Numbered from the stretch's first letter, positions 52,670 to 60,767 are shown. The stretch is DNA of 64,000 bases from Oceanirhabdus sp942490885 (GCA_942490885.1 CALNYT010000002.1:3968001-4032000), one strand, 5' to 3'. Notes: generated by a model not told the origin, from the sequence alone. Translations and numbers: made by a program.

Positions 52670-54478
52670 TTATTTCATTTTAAAAACTTCACCTTTAGTT
52701 ACAAATGGTAAGCTTCTACCTTCAGGTATTAAAAATGCATGCTTTCTCTTAATTCGAAGTTTATCACAAAAGCCATCTGTAATTATGAGTATAGGACCAT
52801 CCTTTGGAAAATCTTCAGTTTTTTCTAGAATATCAATGCCTGGTTGAAGTATTGTTCCACCTCTCCCCTTTACTTTTACTTTGTCTGCAATAGCTTCAGG
52901 TGACATGTATCCCTCATCATAAACTGCTGCATCACAGAAAATTACGCGGACATATGGAACATCTCTGGACATGCTATAACTAGCAATTGTTCCAAGAGCT
53001 TTTGCTAGTAAAACTCTATCCATTGATCCCGATGTATCAATTAAAACTCCAAAAGTTCTTCCATCTTCAATTCCATATGGATATACCCATCTTGGTCTGG
53101 GAATATCAGGTGTTGATGACTGTCTTCTACTCTGTCTAGCATAAGACCTTACCTTCTCAATAGGTGCAAAGTAATTATCGAACCATTTTGCAAGTTCAAC
53201 ATCCCAAAGTATTGATGGCTGTGAAAGTGCTTTTATTTCCTCTATAAGACCTGCGGGTAAAAATCCTCTCTCTGTATCTTCATGATATTGAAGTCCCTGA
53301 CTCAAGCATTTTTTATAAAATTCATCAAGAGTTATGCCATCTCCAATATTCCACCAATCAGTTCCATCACCTTCTAAAATATCAGATAATCCGCACCCTC
53401 TTAATGTTGCAAGTTTTCTGTATTTTCTTATATCCGTAACAATTCTGTCATATATCTCTTCTGCAGAAAGTCCTTTTAATTCAATATCATGGAGTGCTCC
53501 TATCTTAGGAAGTTCTCCTAACCCCATTTCTAATAACCATCCATTAATTACATAATCACAAGCTATATTCCATAAATAAGGATCTCTTCCACGTCTTCTT
53601 GAGTGATGTCCCAAGCATACATGCAAAAATTCATGTGCCATTACAAATCTACACTCATACTCATCCATACCTGCTGCTGGATTGATATATATTTCTTTAA
53701 ACTGAGGATTAACTGCTGCCACTGATATGTTCATACGCTGACATATCATATTATCCTCAATTATCTCAAAGGAAGAAGCTACCGCCCCAAGTAGAGGGTA
53801 ACTATTAATAAACCATTTTTTTGCTTTTTTCCCTGGAGTTATTTTTTCTTTATTAGCTCCAAGATATGCCTCATATCCACCAGCCACATTAACTGCGCTA
53901 GTAACTGCCGAATTCAACCCTTGTGCAAAACATTTTTGCCAATCAACCTTGTCCGTCCAAAAATATTCTCTTTCATTAACCATAATCATATCACAATGAT
54001 TATTTCCTGCAGTTCCAAAATATTTCATAGTATTTGGAATACCTTCTTCAACAAAATAATTATAAAGTTTCTCCTCATTATTACCCCTAAAATTATAATC
54101 ATAAGAAAACTCTCTTGGAGGAGTACCAAGTTTCATTTCTTTTAAAAACTTAGCAATAAAACAATCACATACAGTATTCCAAATAAAGAAGTTTTCACTA
54201 TCTTTAAAATGATTAAAGCCTAAGTGTAGCAAGCAATGTGCAAGTACATAAACCCAATTTTCAGTTTCAGCTTTTTTAGAGAAATTAACATAAATAACTC
54301 CCTTGTTAGTAATAACCGCCCACCCATCTTCTGGACATAAACTTTCTTTTTCACGAACAAACCTTGCATGATATGCAAGAGAAGAAAACATAGGATGATT
54401 ATGTAAAATATTCACTGCATTATTAAAGTTTCTTTCCGTTAGATCAAACTTTTTATCCTTCTTTTTTTTATTTGCCAT
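52670..54478 (-). CDS. DUF2201-type metallopeptidase/VWA-like protein
   Basis: 602 residues. The N-terminal part carries a zinc-peptidase-like motif AHEFLHVCLGHHSRR (about 282-296; His-Glu-x-x-His plus a further His), matching the putative metallopeptidase domain of DUF2201. An earlier VLAHCLLHLGFNHF (about 82-95) is a degenerate second copy. The C-terminus is a VWA-like domain with the MIDAS motif LIDTSGSMDR (about 475) and LIITDGFCD. Such proteins pair with MoxR-type AAA ATPases, and the ATPase at 56881 is clearly its former neighbour. AGGAGGAAAAGG precedes the ATG. Target of the presumed remodelling or proteolysis unknown; the shared promoter links it to Ro/RtcB. Confidence 0.85.
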   Translation of the reverse strand: MANKKKKDKKFDLTERNFNNAVNILHNHPMFSSLAYHARFVREKESLCPEDGWAVITNKGVIYVNFSKKAETENWVYVLAHCLLHLGFNHFKDSENFFIWNTVCDCFIAKFLKEMKLGTPPREFSYDYNFRGNNEEKLYNYFVEEGIPNTMKYFGTAGNNHCDMIMVNEREYFWTDKVDWQKCFAQGLNSAVTSAVNVAGGYEAYLGANKEKITPGKKAKKWFINSYPLLGAVASSFEIIEDNMICQRMNISVAAVNPQFKEIYINPAAGMDEYECRFVMAHEFLHVCLGHHSRRRGRDPYLWNIACDYVINGWLLEMGLGELPKIGALHDIELKGLSAEEIYDRIVTDIRKYRKLATLRGCGLSDILEGDGTDWWNIGDGITLDEFYKKCLSQGLQYHEDTERGFLPAGLIEEIKALSQPSILWDVELAKWFDNYFAPIEKVRSYARQSRRQSSTPDIPRPRWVYPYGIEDGRTFGVLIDTSGSMDRVLLAKALGTIASYSMSRDVPYVRVIFCDAAVYDEGYMSPEAIADKVKVKGRGGTILQPGIDILEKTEDFPKDGPILIITDGFCDKLRIKRKHAFLIPEGRSLPFVTKGEVFKMK

Positions 54479-54490
54479 ATCCTTTTCCTC

Positions 54491-54538
54491 CTGTAGTTAT
54501 TACTGATTTTTCACAAGACGAGGAAAGTCTCTTACAAT
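54491..54538 (-). repeat. Remnant of the ATPase 3' end (48-bp direct repeat)
   Basis: This block matches 56872-56919, the end of the AAA ATPase gene plus nine bases after its stop, at 44 of 48 positions. On the minus strand it still encodes IVRDFPRLVKNQ and a stop, compared with IVRDLPRLVKKQ in the ATPase. It abuts the ribosome site of the metallopeptidase gene and follows a copy of the regulon promoter. Confidence 0.9.
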
Positions 54539-54543
54539 TATAA

Positions 54544-54587
54544 ATTATAATATGTTAAGAATTTTATTACAGACAAAAACTTTGCAA
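54544..54587 (-). promoter_or_regulatory. Regulon promoter element, site 2 (metallopeptidase-VWA)
   Basis: The core at 54587-54562 (minus strand) is identical to site 1. TATAAT lies at 54549-54544, 12 bases after the core, and TTGTAAG follows six bases later, merging into the ATPase remnant. Confidence 0.75.
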
Positions 54588-54687
54588 AGGAAAATTTATT
54601 TTTACTGGACTCACTATAAATTCACCAATTTTAGAACTTTAAAAAATACATTATAAAAAGTTACCATAGACCTTATCGTGTAAAGAC

Positions 54688-54735
54688 AAAAAAACATCCC
54701 TAATAAACTTAACATTGATTAGGGATGTTTTTTAT
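54688..54735. terminator. Bidirectional terminator of the 98-residue gene
   Basis: AAAAAACATCCCTAAT pairs with ATTAGGGATGTTTTTT around a 13-base loop, about 10 bp after the leftward stop at 54742. Confidence 0.85.
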
Positions 54736-54741
54736 TTATTT

Positions 54742-55038
54742 CTATTCAATTGTTTGTATGACTTTAGGAATACTTCTAAAACTAGATTGTTTCAATTTTA
54801 TATACTCAAATTCTTTAATTGTTGTTTCTATCTTAGTATTGAGTTCCACACTCTCTTCTTCCATTTTTCTTATTCTTTCAGAATCCCCAACAGATTTATA
54901 CACATCAAGCATAATTTCATATTTATACTTAATAATATACAACTCTTCTAACTCTTTTTCTTTTTCATTTAACTCTTGTTCGATTTCTGCACATAAAAAC
55001 TTAATTGCAATTTTCTCTAAATCATTATTGTGTATCAT
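54742..55038 (-). CDS. Small coiled-coil protein of unknown function
   Basis: About 98 residues, almost entirely helical and highly charged (CAEIEQELNEKEKELEELYI, about 16-35, then EEESVELNTKIETTIKEFEY, about 62-81), predicted to form a coiled coil. No membrane segment or signal peptide. The ATG at 55038 follows AGGAG at good distance; one three codons upstream overlaps that site. It lies inside the segment that now separates the AAA ATPase and metallopeptidase genes. No family recognised. Confidence 0.6.
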   Translation of the reverse strand: MIHNNDLEKIAIKFLCAEIEQELNEKEKELEELYIIKYKYEIMLDVYKSVGDSERIRKMEEESVELNTKIETTIKEFEYIKLKQSSFRSIPKVIQTIE

Positions 55039-55047
55039 ATATTTCAT

Positions 55048-55438
55048 CTCCTAGTATAGACAATTTATCGATAATAAACTTACCAACTAGGATTATATTC
55101 TACATAGATAATCAATATCCTTTTATTTTAAAATAATCTATTTTTATCAATGTGAACTGTAAATAAGTAAAACTGTAAATAATTAATTCGTATGCTAGTC
55201 TAGTTCATGAACTACTTCATCAGTAGAATTGCTTATTGACAAAAATAAAAGAACTAACACCCAAAATCTTATATGCGTATACACTGTCAATGAGTACTTC
55301 AACGATTCATGTAGAATAATAAAACAATAATGTATAAATTTCGTATCATATACCAAAATATATAAACTTTTTCATAAATCACCCGATATTAATAAAGGAC
55401 AAATTTTAAGTTTAAACACAGAAAGGATGATTAATATT
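55048..55438. other. Intergenic interval, no gene seen
   Basis: Divergent spacer between the small coiled-coil gene and the DUF5050-type gene. Apart from a short palindrome (TAGTTCATGAACTA at about 55201-55214) nothing was recognised. Confidence 0.5.
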
Positions 55439-56779
55439 ATGAAAAACATTTCTCCATTTTTAAAGCGCGGAGCTTGCGCACTTTTTTCATGTTTACTTAT
55501 TTTTAACGGAGGTAACACAGTACAGGCAGCTATAACTTCTAACCCTACTGCAAAAGTTGAAGTTGCTTCTCTTAACACAGATGCAGCTACATCTAATGAA
55601 TCTTTTGTTTACTATGTATCAAATGGAGTATTGTATCGCGTAATGAGTGATGGTACAAAAGGTCAAAAACTCATAAATTCTTTTGAGGGTTATAAGCTTA
55701 CACCAGCTGGAGATTATTTGTATTATATGTTTAATGAAAAATCTACTACACTACTTCGTGTACCAGTGGATGGTTCAAAAACAATGGCATCACGTTTCCA
55801 ATCCGATGTGCTACATTTTGTAGTAGAGGGTGAATATATTTATTATATGAATGATAAAGGAGCTATTTATAGGGCTCCAGTAAACGCTAAAAAAGATTCT
55901 CCTGAAATCAAGCTAGTAACAGATATGGCAGATGTGAACTATCCTGGTTTTGATGTTGTTAACGGACAAATTTATTATAATGCACTAAAAAGTGGACGTG
56001 CAACTTGGGTGGCTTCAAAGGCAGCTGATGGAACTGGCGAAGTACAGTGGATTACAAAAGGTGCTGTTGAAAGTCCATGGTTTATTCGTAATGATGATAA
56101 ATCAGTTTATATGCTAATAAATACAACACCAGAAGAAACTCAATATTCTCTAGACTGCATGATACTTTATTCTATATCTAAAAAAGATTGTATTCCAAAA
56201 GCCCTTAATGAAAAAACTCCAATTAATGCAAATGCTGTATATGCAGGAGGATGGGCTAATGGATATTACATGTATAACAAAGATATAATGCTTAATGAAT
56301 ACAGTGAATTTGACTATTTAAATGCAAAAGGATCTGTAATTGATATGCAGGGAAATATGATTGAACTGCATAATATGGGTATAAATGAAGTAGCTAATTT
56401 TGATTCTAACAAACTTGTATTTGTGGATGGAAATGGAAAGGCGTATATTTCCACTATAAAGGATAATAAAGTAATAGAAAAAAAAGAACTTCCACTTGAG
56501 AATGTAGGATATGTACGTAACCTTATGACTGCTGATGGAGTAAAAGGAACTATGCTATTTGCACAAAGTGGTGCATATATGTTGCAGTCTGATTTATCTT
56601 TAAAAGAAATAGTTGGAATTGAGTGGGATTTATGTATGTATAAAGATGATGTACCTGGAATTTTTTATGTAAATGCTGGGGATAATGGTCGTTTATACCG
56701 TGGTAACACTGGCGGTAAGACAAATATAAAGCTTAGTGATGAAAAGGTTTCTAGGATTGTATTAATCTCTAAGCCTTAA
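55439..56779 (+). CDS. Secreted DUF5050-type beta-propeller protein
   Basis: About 446 residues. A signal peptide (KRGACALFSCLLIFNGGNTV, ending VQAA) is followed by repeated blades with the pattern DYLYYMFNEKSTTLLRVPVD, EYIYYMNDKGAIYRAPVN and QIYYNALKSGRATW, the same type as in the giant protein at 6212. No wall anchor is visible. The ATG at 55439 is preferred; one four codons upstream touches the AAAGG site. It is the only rightward gene between the ATPase and metallopeptidase genes and has its own terminator, so it looks like a later arrival at this locus. Base use (GCGCGGAGC early on) is slightly different from its neighbours. Confidence 0.75.
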   Translation: MKNISPFLKRGACALFSCLLIFNGGNTVQAAITSNPTAKVEVASLNTDAATSNESFVYYVSNGVLYRVMSDGTKGQKLINSFEGYKLTPAGDYLYYMFNEKSTTLLRVPVDGSKTMASRFQSDVLHFVVEGEYIYYMNDKGAIYRAPVNAKKDSPEIKLVTDMADVNYPGFDVVNGQIYYNALKSGRATWVASKAADGTGEVQWITKGAVESPWFIRNDDKSVYMLINTTPEETQYSLDCMILYSISKKDCIPKALNEKTPINANAVYAGGWANGYYMYNKDIMLNEYSEFDYLNAKGSVIDMQGNMIELHNMGINEVANFDSNKLVFVDGNGKAYISTIKDNKVIEKKELPLENVGYVRNLMTADGVKGTMLFAQSGAYMLQSDLSLKEIVGIEWDLCMYKDDVPGIFYVNAGDNGRLYRGNTGGKTNIKLSDEKVSRIVLISKP

Positions 56780-56804
56780 TATTATTCACATTCATAAGCT
56801 TCAA

Positions 56805-56850
56805 AAAAACACCGAATTGGGCTTAACTAAGTTTTCTTCGGTGTTTTATT
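56805..56850 (+). terminator. Terminator of the DUF5050-type gene
   Basis: AACACCGAA and TTCGGTGTT enclose a loop and are followed by TTATT; an A run precedes, so it may also serve the leftward ATPase gene. Confidence 0.8.
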
Positions 56851-56880
56851 ATATATTTTTATCAGTTTAAGCTGTAGTTA

Positions 56881-57936
56881 TTACTGCTTCTTCACAAGAC
56901 GAGGAAGGTCCCTTACAATATCAACCATAAACCACGCAGGTAAACACTTATTTCCTTCTTGATCTGAAACTACTATTTGTGCAATCTCAACACTTATTGA
57001 TGATAGTTCTTTTAAAAGTGCTTTAGCTCTGTGAGAAAGCATTTTATGATTTTCTGTCATCTTGTCTTTGTTTTCAGGAAGTTCTTTTATAAGTTGAGAT
57101 CTAAAAGATTGTGCAAGGAAATAAAGAACATCTCTATCTTTGGCATCGCTTGGCCAAGAAGTATCTCCATTAATAATAGATGCTAATTTATATTTATTTT
57201 TAATCTGTTTTATAAAAGCTTTAAACTGAGTTGCATGTTGAGGGGATAAACATCCTCCTGCAAGTATTCCAATCCACTCATCTGAAAGATTATCTCCATA
57301 TTCTTTCATTGCATCGCTGAGAATATGCCATGATCTTGGTGATGAAAAAGGTTCTTCAGTTTTAGGTGGATTCATCCATAAATGATCTGGTCTTAATTTC
57401 ATATACTCAATTATGTGTGGATGTATTCCTGATTCTTCTGCCCACTTAATCCAATCTCTATGAGATGCCTTAAGTTGAACATGTATCATTCTATTTATAA
57501 GAGCTGAGGACATAGGCTTTACAATAGCACTATCTTGTGCACGATTTCCTGCACCTATTACTATAGATCCTTCTGGCAATTTATACTCTCCAATTCTTCT
57601 TTCATGTATCAAACTATAAAATGCCTTTTGCACCTCATGAGAGCATGCATTTAGTTCATCTAAAAAAAGACAGTAGGGCTGCTCTCTTGCAATTGTAGAA
57701 GGTGGACAAAATCTACTGCATCCATCAATTATCTGTGGAACTCCAATTATATCCTCAGGAGCAAGCTGACTTCCCAATAGTGAAACACAGGGTAGTCCAA
57801 CCTCCTCCGCAAACTTTTCTACTAATGAAGACTTTCCTATTCCAGGAGGTCCCCAAATAAATACTGGTCTTACTACTGATACATTTAATAAAAACTCCGA
57901 AAGTTGTTTTGGTGTAATTGTAATAACTGAGTTCAT
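56881..57936 (-). CDS. MoxR-type AAA+ ATPase
   Basis: A 351-residue AAA+ protein. Walker A is GPPGIGKSSL (about 28-37), Walker B LFLDELNAC (about 91-99), and sensor and arginine-finger regions follow (IVIGAGNRAQDSAIVKPMSS, ALINRMIHVQL). The C-terminal lid is helical. MoxR-family ATPases act as chaperones that load or remodel VWA-domain partners; the DUF2201-type VWA gene at 52670 is the natural partner. Its last codons and nine following bases recur at 54491-54538 upstream of that gene. The promoter core at 58054-58079 lies in its upstream region. The ATG at 57936 has a moderate AAAGGA site. Confidence 0.88.
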   Translation of the reverse strand: MNSVITITPKQLSEFLLNVSVVRPVFIWGPPGIGKSSLVEKFAEEVGLPCVSLLGSQLAPEDIIGVPQIIDGCSRFCPPSTIAREQPYCLFLDELNACSHEVQKAFYSLIHERRIGEYKLPEGSIVIGAGNRAQDSAIVKPMSSALINRMIHVQLKASHRDWIKWAEESGIHPHIIEYMKLRPDHLWMNPPKTEEPFSSPRSWHILSDAMKEYGDNLSDEWIGILAGGCLSPQHATQFKAFIKQIKNKYKLASIINGDTSWPSDAKDRDVLYFLAQSFRSQLIKELPENKDKMTENHKMLSHRAKALLKELSSISVEIAQIVVSDQEGNKCLPAWFMVDIVRDLPRLVKKQ

Positions 57937-58035
57937 ACTTTTATTTATTCCTTTCTATTTTCCGAATGTACTTAAAGTACATATATCATAAACATACCTT
58001 ATCCTATCCATTTTTGATCATTGCTTACAAAATAA

Positions 58036-58079
58036 ATTATATTATATTTTGAATTTTATTACAGACAAAAACTTTGCGA
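58036..58079 (-). promoter_or_regulatory. Regulon promoter element, site 3 (AAA ATPase)
   Basis: The core at 58079-58054 (minus strand) differs from sites 1 and 2 only at one base near its upstream end. A TATAAT box lies at 58041-58036 (12 bases after the core) and TTGTAAG follows. The next bases (AAAAATGGATAGGATAAGG) resemble the 5' end of the Y RNA, suggesting that promoter and transcript start were copied together. Confidence 0.75.
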
Positions 58080-58109
58080 GGTTGACTTGATTTTTATTTT
58101 CGTGATTCT

Positions 58110-58155
58110 AAAAAAGAGCAAATCCAAAGTGAAATGGTGAATTTGCTCTTGAAGG
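58110..58155 (-). terminator. Terminator of the IS-split small gene
   Basis: On the minus strand AAGAGCAAATTC...GGATTTGCTCTTTTTT forms a hairpin with a T tail, about 30 bp after the leftward stop at 58182. It shows that a real leftward transcript once ended here. Confidence 0.75.
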
Positions 58156-58441
58156 TTTTATTTATTAGTGTGTTAAAGAAATTATGATTTTATTTTAAGC
58201 ATAATATTTATAGTAAACTTATTTTTTTCTTCTACTAAATTTATTAAATTGCAAATGCTTTTTAAAAAAACAAATAATATTATAAGACGAATAAGGTTAC
58301 TAACAACATTATTCATAAAACCAATAATTATATGTTCATCAAAAGACATATTGGTGCTAGAATATAAATAGTACAAGTTGAAAGTGAAAAATTCCAAAAT
58401 AAAAGATATAATAAAGTTAGTGAAAGATGGAGGGATTGAAC

Positions 58442-58729
58442 ATGAGTAGACAGTTTACTAAAGAGTTTAAAGAGGACGCAGTAAGATATTATCAGGAACA
58501 TAAAGATTTAGGATATACAGTATGTGCAAAGAATTTAGGGACAAGTAGAACCGCATTATGTACTTGGGTAAAAGAGGCAAAAGTTAATAATGGAGAGGTA
58601 CCTACGCGAGGATCAGGCAATTATCAAAGTGAGGAAGCAAAAGAAAATGCAAGATTACGAAAAGAGTTAAGAGACGCGCAGGACGCATTAGAAATACTAA
58701 AAAAAGCAATCAGCATTCTGGGAAACTAA
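58442..58729 (+). CDS. IS3-family transposase OrfA
   Basis: About 95 residues. HTH of the HTH_8/transposase_8 type (QFTKEFKEDAVRYYQEHKDL, about 3-22, then TVCAKNLGTSRTALCTWVKE) and a C-terminal leucine-zipper-like helix (ENARLRKELRDAQDALEILK). It binds the element ends. The ATG at 58442 follows GGAGG. Near its end a run of seven A followed by G (58699-58706) is the classic site for -1 frameshifting into orfB. Confidence 0.88.
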   Translation: MSRQFTKEFKEDAVRYYQEHKDLGYTVCAKNLGTSRTALCTWVKEAKVNNGEVPTRGSGNYQSEEAKENARLRKELRDAQDALEILKKAISILGN

Positions 58730-59643
58730 CAGAGGCTCTCTTTATTGAAACATCTAAAAAGGAAGATGACTTAAATGAAGAAAGTGAGCGCCGGCTTAAT
58801 GTTAGCGGAGTGCTGAGAATACTAGGCGTTTCAAGGAGTGGCTATAATTCTTTTAAGAGAAGGCTGCCATCTGATAGGATTAAAAGAAAAGATGAGCTAA
58901 AAGTTAAGATTAAGCAAATATATGATGAATCTCATCAGAACTATGGAGCACCTAAAATAACAGAAATCCTGCATCAGAATGGAGAAACTATAGCAGAGAA
59001 AACTGTTGGTAACTATATGAGAGAGCTGGGGATAAAAGCACAATATGTAAAGCCATACACAGTTACAACAATAGATTCGAATTTTAGTAAAGAACTTATT
59101 AACATCTTAAATGAAGAGTTTAATCCTGAGGAACCAAATGCAGTGTGGTGTTCATATATTACCTATATTTGGACTTATGAGGGCTTTGTGTATTTAACAA
59201 GTATAATGGACTTATATTCAAGAAAAATCATATCCTGGGTACTAAGTACAACCTTAGAAGCGAGATGGGTTATAGAAGCAATAAATAAAGCAAAAGCAAC
59301 GAGAAATATAACAAAACCATTGGTTATGCACAGTGATAGAGGTATCCAATACACATGTGCTGCATATCAAGAAGCAACAGAAGGATTTATAAATAGTTAT
59401 TCAAAGAAAGCATATCCATGGGATAATGCCTGTATAGAGTCTTTTCATGCACTTATCAAAAGAGAATGGATAAATAGATTCAAGATTCTAGACTTTAATC
59501 ATGCATATCGATTAGTGTTTAGCTATATAGATGCATTTTATAATACCGTAAGGATACATAGTCATTGTGGATATTTATCACCTAATCAATATGAAGCCAA
59601 ACACAAAAATAAACTGGAAAATTTATATAAAAATGTTAGTTAA
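58705..59643 (+). CDS. IS3-family transposase OrfB (DDE integrase), first Asp mutated
   Basis: In the -1 frame relative to orfA. ESHQNYGAPKITEILHQNGE is the HTH_21 region and an rve integrase core follows. The second catalytic Asp (MHSDRGIQYTC) and the Glu (PWDNACIESFHALIKRE) are present. The first Asp, normally in a TDITY motif, is replaced by Tyr in CSYITYI (codon TAT at 59155-59157). An independent start could be the GTG at 58810, but the frame is open back to the slip site. The mutation should abolish transposition. Confidence 0.85.
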   Translation, partial: SNQHSGKLTEALFIETSKKEDDLNEESERRLNVSGVLRILGVSRSGYNSFKRRLPSDRIKRKDELKVKIKQIYDESHQNYGAPKITEILHQNGETIAEKTVGNYMRELGIKAQYVKPYTVTTIDSNFSKELINILNEEFNPEEPNAVWCSYITYIWTYEGFVYLTSIMDLYSRKIISWVLSTTLEARWVIEAINKAKATRNITKPLVMHSDRGIQYTCAAYQEATEGFINSYSKKAYPWDNACIESFHALIKREWINRFKILDFNHAYRLVFSYIDAFYNTVRIHSHCGYLSPNQYEAKHKNKLENLYKNVS

Positions 59644-59846
59644 TTTTGTGAAAAGCTAAATAATTATAAAAAGTTCATGTTTAACTTGTACTTTTTCTTG
59701 ACATAGTACCAAACCAAGTTACTAATATATCTTTTAATTCTTTTAGTTTTAATATTTCTACATAATTGAAAGTACTCTTTTAAACAATAAAAGTCACTTT
59801 GAATAAATCTATTTCGCTTTTTTAATTCACCATGAACATAAATCAT

Positions 59847-60642
59847 TTTTAAACCTCCATAAAATCTATATAACATTTATTTGCACACCAATAGATAAAA
59901 AGCCAGATTGAGCTATAATACTCATATAAAAGCTCTTCTCCTTATCAACTAATAATAAATTTTTCTTCCCTTCTAACTCACAATCTGATTATATTATCAT
60001 TTATTTACATTTCAACAAATATCTTTGATTTCCTCTAAATAATAAGTACCTATATATTAAGATAAAGGAGAATAGTCCCATGATAAGTTTTTGTACTCTA
60101 TAAAACTTTCTTGTCCATTTTTAAGCTGTTTATAATCCATTATTACATTATCATTTAAACAGCCTTATCACTTTAATATAGCAACTTTACAGCTATATTA
60201 AATTAACTATTACATCATCCATTCACACAAAGAACGCGGACAGCCAAAAAAAATATTTCTGCAGCTAGGGAAGTTTTGGGGTTCGTTGCCTCCGCATTAG
60301 AACACCTCTCTTTACAGTACCTTTTTTTCTTTATTAATAGATATTATTATGACCGCTCAATTTTGAGCAGTATTATTATTTCTTTACAATATCAATGTTT
60401 TCGACTTTTAATTGTCCATGTATTTCCACCCTTCTCACTACCTATAAAAATTTCATTTAATGAGATTCTTAGCTTTCACAGTAAAAATATCTCTTATACA
60501 TGTATAAATACTTTAGAAGTCACTCCCTTTCATAAAAACAGTTTTACGAAGATACATAAAAAAACATTCTTCTATACATAAACCTCAAAAAAAAGGTTAT
60601 ACTATTAATTGTAAATTACTGTATGCAAAGGAGGTTTGTAGA
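59847..60642. other. Sparse AT-rich interval
   Basis: No gene I can support. A stretch at about 60246-60300 is richer in G+C and reads AKKNISAAREVLGFVASALE on the plus strand, which could be a gene fragment, but it has no start, ribosome site or recognised family. Confidence 0.4.
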
Positions 60643-60762
60643 ATGTTCTTTGATAAGGGAATAAAAGATTTAGGAATGGATGATATTATTATGATCAGAC
60701 TCCCAAGAGGCTACTTCATACTAGTAGTTATCCTTCTATTAAGAATTATGGGGCTTATATAA
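60643..60762 (+). CDS. 39-residue small membrane protein
   Basis: AAGGAGG precedes an ATG at good distance. The product has a charged N-terminus (FFDKGIKDLGMDDIIMIRLP) and one membrane helix (GYFILVVILLLRIMGLI). A hairpin with a T tail follows at once, so the unit is monocistronic. No family recognised; it could be a small membrane regulator or toxin-like peptide. Confidence 0.6.
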   Translation: MFFDKGIKDLGMDDIIMIRLPRGYFILVVILLLRIMGLI

Positions 60763-60767
60763 AAGCC

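Larger units (their letters stand above)
58370..59692 (+). mobile_element. IS3-family insertion sequence, 1323 bp
   Basis: Terminal inverted repeats AGTACAAGTTGAAAGTGAA (58370-58388) and the complement of AGTACAAGTTAAACATGAA (59674-59692) match at 16 of 19 positions. Between them are orfA and orfB with a shift signal, as usual for the IS150 branch of IS3. No clear target-site duplication can be read, and the first catalytic Asp of OrfB is changed, so it may be an old, immobile copy. Confidence 0.85.
58182..59846 (-). pseudogene. Small gene split by the IS3-family element
   Basis: The upstream part starts at an ATG at 59846 with GGAGG before it and encodes IYVHGELKKRNRFIQSDFYC... up to 59693. 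The downstream part (58369-58182) encodes SSTNMSFDEHIIIGFMNNVV and a hydrophobic stretch (NLIRLIILFVFLKSICNLIN), ending just before a terminator. Removing 58370-59692 joins the two in one frame of about 113 residues. The product would be a basic protein with one membrane helix; family unknown. Confidence 0.6.

Noticed and set aside
60276..60581. Rightward 101-codon frame
   Set aside because: Start is not supported, composition is like random AT-rich DNA apart from the first 15 codons, and no homologous family is evident.
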